From Aliamphritea ceti (GTDB taxonomy: Bacteria; Pseudomonadota; Gammaproteobacteria; Pseudomonadales; Balneatricaceae), in the NCBI RefSeq assembly GCF_024347215.1, contig NZ_AP025282.1:868001-932000 (forward strand): 64,000 nt of DNA, in the 5' to 3' direction. The position numbers and the translations under genes were made by a program. How positions within the stretch are numbered: the stretch's first letter is position 1; every line of letters starts with the position of its first letter. Positions 60,923 to 64,000 of the stretch are shown piece by piece. Below the pieces are notes generated by a model. That model was not told the origin of the DNA, did not search any database, and worked only from the letters and a program-made list of their open reading frames with translations.

Positions 60923-62411
60923 GTGCCTTTCTGTATTGCTGCCGCTTTTGATCAGTGGTCTGGTGACGGCAGCTGAGCCACAGCAAGAACAATTGTTCCA
61001 ACAACACTGCGCGGCCTGTCATGGGGCTGATCGGCTGGGTTTAATCGGTCCGGCACTGTTACCGGAAAACTTAAAGCGGGTACGTAAAAAAGCAGCTATC
61101 AGCTCGGTGACTAACGGGTTGCCAGCTACTCAGATGCCTGCGTTTGGCGAGGTTCTGAGCATAGCAGAAATTGCCAGTCTGACGGACTACATTTATACCC
61201 CGCTGGAAGAAGTGCCGCAGTGGACTGAGCAGGCGATAAAAGACAGTCATGTAATTCATAAGCCGGAGCTGGTAACTGGTGATGCCAGTACTGCAAAACC
61301 AGTGTATGACGCTGATCCGCTGAACGTATTTCTGGTGGTAGAGGCAGGCGATCATCATGTGTCGGTACTGGATGGCGATACGTTTGAGCCGATTCACCGC
61401 TTTAAATCCCGTTATGCACTGCATGGCGGGCCGAAATACACTTCGGACGGGCGATATGTGTATTTTGCCTCCCGGGATGGCTGGGTGACGAAATATGACA
61501 TGTATAACCTGGAAGTGGTGGCAGAAGTCCGTGCCGGTATAAATGCCCGCAACGTTGCTGTTTCCGGAGATGATCGCTATGTGTTGGTGGGGAATTACCT
61601 GCCGCATACGCTGGTGGTGTTGGATGCTACTGACCTGAGTCTTGTAAAGATTATTCCGGTGTCCGGTGAGCAGGGGGAGAGCTCCAGAGTAAGCGCCGTA
61701 TATGCTGCGCCGCCTCGACAGAGTTTTATTGCGGCTTTGAAAGACTTTAAGGAAGTTTGGGAAATCAGTTATGCCTCTGAAACACCCTTGCAGGTGACCC
61801 GCATTGGGTTGGATGATTATCTGGATGACTTCTTTTTTGACCAGCAATACGACCATATTATGGGTGCAGCCCGGAATGCAAAGAATGGTCAGGTATTTAA
61901 TCTGAACCTGCAGCAAAAAGCCGCTGATCTTGATTTGACCGGCATGCCGCATCTGGGATCAGGCATTACCTGGCCGTATAAAGATACTGTTGTGCTGGCG
62001 ACGCCAAACCTGAAGGAGCATACCGTTACTTTTATTGATACGCAGAACTGGAAAACTATCAAAAAAATCGATACTCAGGGACCAGGCTTTTTCATGCGCA
62101 GTCATGAGAACTCGCCTTATGCCTGGGTCGATGTGTTTGTAGGGCCCGATAAAGATGTGATGCACGTGATTGATAAGGCGACGTTAGAGATTGTTAAAAC
62201 CCTTAAGCCTGAGCCGGGCAAAACATCCGGGCATATAGAGTTCACTAAAGATGGCCGCTATGCATTGCTCAGTATCTGGGAAATGGATGGCGCGATAATT
62301 GTTTATGATGCCGAAACACTGGAGGAAATAAAACGATTACCTATGAAAAAGCCGGTCGGTAAATATAACGTTTATAACAAAATAACCCGTTCATCCGGTA
62401 CCAGTCATTAG
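60912..62411 (+). CDS. nirN: Periplasmic cytochrome cd1-like dehydrogenase NirN
   Basis: NirN is a NirS paralogue that dehydrogenates the last d1 precursor and hands heme d1 to NirS. The 499-residue product has a signal peptide ending near TAA (residue 21), heme c motif C33-A-A-C36-H37 and a C-terminal eight-bladed d1 propeller. I start at the TTG at 60912, because GGAGG (60900-60904) lies 7 bases upstream and the signal peptide then has a normal basic start. The ATG at 60894 lies upstream of that site. Confidence 0.92.
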   Translation: MPVKCLSVLLPLLISGLVTAAEPQQEQLFQQHCAACHGADRLGLIGPALLPENLKRVRKKAAISSVTNGLPATQMPAFGEVLSIAEIASLTDYIYTPLEEVPQWTEQAIKDSHVIHKPELVTGDASTAKPVYDADPLNVFLVVEAGDHHVSVLDGDTFEPIHRFKSRYALHGGPKYTSDGRYVYFASRDGWVTKYDMYNLEVVAEVRAGINARNVAVSGDDRYVLVGNYLPHTLVVLDATDLSLVKIIPVSGEQGESSRVSAVYAAPPRQSFIAALKDFKEVWEISYASETPLQVTRIGLDDYLDDFFFDQQYDHIMGAARNAKNGQVFNLNLQQKAADLDLTGMPHLGSGITWPYKDTVVLATPNLKEHTVTFIDTQNWKTIKKIDTQGPGFFMRSHENSPYAWVDVFVGPDKDVMHVIDKATLEIVKTLKPEPGKTSGHIEFTKDGRYALLSIWEMDGAIIVYDAETLEEIKRLPMKKPVGKYNVYNKITRSSGTSH

Positions 62412-62429
62412 AAAATTTGCGAATGAACT

Positions 62430-62470
62430 CAGTGTGCTTGCTGTAAGGCTCTCGTAAGTACACTGTTTTT
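62430..62470 (+). terminator. Intrinsic terminator after nirN
   Basis: CAGTGTGCTT (62430-62439) pairs with AAGTACACTG (62456-62465), with one G-U pair, over a 16-base loop. Five Ts follow at 62466-62470. It ends the nirE-nirN operon before nirS. Confidence 0.8.
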
Positions 62471-62862
62471 GTTCGCACCTTCTTCTTTAAATAGATACGC
62501 ATTTAAGCGTAGGTTTGTTTGCGTCTGTATTTTCTTTGTAAAATTGCTTTTTTGTTTTCAAGAAATTGATTTTTAAGCACTTTGTTTTTATAAGTTAATC
62601 TTGAACTCCTCTTTTTTGAAAGATTCACTGTTTAATTTAATTACAAAATACATTTTGTGATAATAAAAACTAATGCGTGATTTTTATTTTATATAAATTT
62701 CTTGATCCAGATAAATATGATGCTATTTAAAATAATCATATTGAAACTTTTTTATATAAATTGACCATTGTCAGTTTTTTTATTGCCAACATGATTAATA
62801 GTGCATCCAGTATAAGTTATTTAGCCAAACGAAAACGTAAATAACCGCTGGAGATGTGGTCG
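62471..62862 (+). promoter_or_regulatory. AT-rich nirS upstream region
   Basis: Nearly 400 bases without a convincing open frame, markedly A/T-rich compared with flanking genes. It contains a dyad ACAAAA-TACA-TTTTGT (62643-62658), a weak FNR half-match TTGATCCAGATAAA (62702-62715) and the dyad described separately at 62761. It most likely holds the nirS promoter and its operators. Confidence 0.55.
62761..62774 (+). promoter_or_regulatory. Candidate weak FNR/DNR-type site upstream of nirS
   Basis: TTGACCATTGTCAG has the dyad TGAC-N4-GTCA but departs from the FNR consensus at three positions. Its centre is about 95 bases before the nirS ATG. A start near 62809 would use an A/T-rich -10 such as ATTAAT (62794-62799). 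Confidence 0.4.
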
Positions 62863-64000
62863 ATGAAAACATTAAAGTATGGACTATCCACAATTGGCCT
62901 GGCTATTGGTATGGCAACAGGTGGATTTTCTATGTCTGCTGTTGCAGCTGAACCTACCTTATCTGAAGCAGACTTTGCGAAAGCACAGTTACAGTACTTC
63001 CAGCGTTGTGCTGGTTGTCATGGTGTGCTGCGCAAGGGCGCAACAGGTAAGAATCTGGAGCCAAAGGAAACACGTAAAAAAGGCCAGGAGCGCCTGGAAA
63101 AAATTATCGCCTATGGTACTGAGGGCGGTATGAATAATTTCGACGATATTTTCTCTGAAGAAGATATTGCTAATCTGGCAACATTTATTCAGATGGAGCC
63201 ACCGGTTCCACCAGAAATGTCTTTAGAGCAAATGCGTTCGCATACTAAAGAGTTTGTTGCCCCTAAAGATTATCCAACTAAGCCAATGCATGATCGCAAC
63301 TGGGAAAACTTCTTTGTTGTTATCGAGCGTGATGCGGGCACAGCGGCAATCATCGATGGCGACACTAAAGAAGTGATTACCCATATCGATACAGGTTATG
63401 CAGTACACGTAATCAAAGGTACTGAGCACCACAAAATTGATCACGCAGAAGATATTGGTCGTTTTTGGTACACCATTGGCCGTGACGGCAAGGTTAACAA
63501 GATCGATCTATGGCAAACCCCTGACAAGATGCTAGTTGCCGAAACTAAGATGGCTTATGACGCACGTGATATTGCTGTTTCAGGCGATGGTAAATACGTT
63601 GTTGCTGGTGGTTACTGGCCTGCGCATTTTGTAATCATGGATGCGGTTACATTAAACCCATTAAAAGTTATTACTACGCGTGGTTATAACACTAAAGGTG
63701 AGTTTGTTAACGAAGCGCGTGTAGCTGCCGTTTACACTTCTCCAAATAAATCTGAGTTTACTGTTGCTGTTAAAGAAACAGGTCAGATGTTGCAAGTTGA
63801 TTACAGCGATTTAGATAACTTAACAATTACTTCAATTGCCTCTTCAGAATTCTTGCATGACGGTTTTTACGATCCTACAGGCCGTTACTTCCAAATTGCA
63901 GCTAACGCATCAAACAAGATGGTAATTGTTGATACTGAAACAGGTAAGTTAGAAGCTCAAATTGATGTTGATTCACTTCCTCACCCTGGCCCTGGTGCTA
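62863..64000 (+). CDS. nirS: Cytochrome cd1 nitrite reductase NirS (5' part, cut by window end)
   Basis: NirS reduces nitrite to NO in the periplasm. The visible 379 codons encode a signal peptide (to about AVAA, residue 29) and a cytochrome c domain with C49-A-G-C52-H53. The start of the d1 propeller follows (RNWENFFVVIERDAG, GYAVHVIKG, WYTIGRDGKVNKIDLW, ARDIAVSGDGKYVVAGGYWP). The frame is open to the last base. The ATG at 62863 has GGAG about 10 bases upstream. It is the acceptor of the heme d1 made by the preceding operon. Confidence 0.95.
   Translation, partial: MKTLKYGLSTIGLAIGMATGGFSMSAVAAEPTLSEADFAKAQLQYFQRCAGCHGVLRKGATGKNLEPKETRKKGQERLEKIIAYGTEGGMNNFDDIFSEEDIANLATFIQMEPPVPPEMSLEQMRSHTKEFVAPKDYPTKPMHDRNWENFFVVIERDAGTAAIIDGDTKEVITHIDTGYAVHVIKGTEHHKIDHAEDIGRFWYTIGRDGKVNKIDLWQTPDKMLVAETKMAYDARDIAVSGDGKYVVAGGYWPAHFVIMDAVTLNPLKVITTRGYNTKGEFVNEARVAAVYTSPNKSEFTVAVKETGQMLQVDYSDLDNLTITSIASSEFLHDGFYDPTGRYFQIAANASNKMVIVDTETGKLEAQIDVDSLPHPGPGA

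Noticed and set aside
62702..62715. TTGATCCAGATAAA as the nirS FNR box
   Set aside because: One half-site is broken and the position is about 155 bases before the ATG. I kept the more symmetric dyad at 62761 as the better, though still weak, candidate.
1..64000. CRISPR arrays, tRNA or rRNA genes, insertion sequences, prophage
   Set aside because: Scanning both strands showed no regularly spaced repeats, no cloverleaf or rRNA signatures and no transposase, integrase or phage proteins.

Overview
The window looks like a chromosome segment from a marine-type gammaproteobacterium, probably near the Oceanospirillales/Pseudomonadales. The reasons are the gene order (rpsB to accA, eno to rpoS, and a Pseudomonas-like dksA-gluQRS-cbrA-cbrB-pcnB-folK-panB-panC block) and the protein motifs; no database was searched.

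Layout. Positions 1-13238 hold the translation/envelope block: rpsB, tsf, pyrH, frr, uppS, cdsA, rseP, bamA, skp, lpxD, fabZ, lpxA, lpxB, rnhB. This is followed by dnaE, accA, tilS, pyrG, eno, ftsB, truD, surE, pcm, a DUF368/PopT-type gene, nlpD and rpoS (to 28210). A bidirectional terminator separates rpoS from a convergent minus-strand run: thiolase, panC, panB, folK, pcnB, then the carbon-catabolite control module cbrB, cbrA and the short gene cbrX, then gluQRS and dksA. Between cbrB and pcnB lies a roughly 650-bp stretch without a protein gene. It carries a sigma-54 promoter, an array of CbrB-like half-sites and an RNA with repeated AAnAAnAA motifs: a CrcZ-type Hfq/Crc-sequestering small RNA. 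Plus-strand genes then resume: aminotransferase-sfsA, a YeeE/YedE pair, a Rieske protein (minus) and mrcB.

From about 46.5 kb to the right edge the window is a denitrification island. It contains norC-norB, a NapH/NosR-like polyferredoxin, norE, norF, norQ, norD, cysG, nirE, nirC, nirF, nirDL, nirG, nirH, nirJ, nirN and the start of nirS, which is cut by the window end. FNR/DNR-type boxes precede norC, cysG and nirE, and a weaker dyad precedes nirS. Together these genes encode nitric oxide reductase with its assembly factors, and the route from uroporphyrinogen III through siroheme to heme d1 for cytochrome cd1 nitrite reductase.

Main points of interest: (1) the CbrX/CbrA/CbrB/CrcZ module, with CbrB-type half-sites spaced at near-multiples of one helical turn; (2) absence of dxr, ispD and ispF from both of their usual conserved positions, which suggests relocation or replacement of the MEP isoprenoid pathway; (3) a polyferredoxin gene inside the nor operon; (4) cysG placed behind its own FNR/DNR box. 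I saw no CRISPR array, tRNA, rRNA, insertion sequence or prophage.
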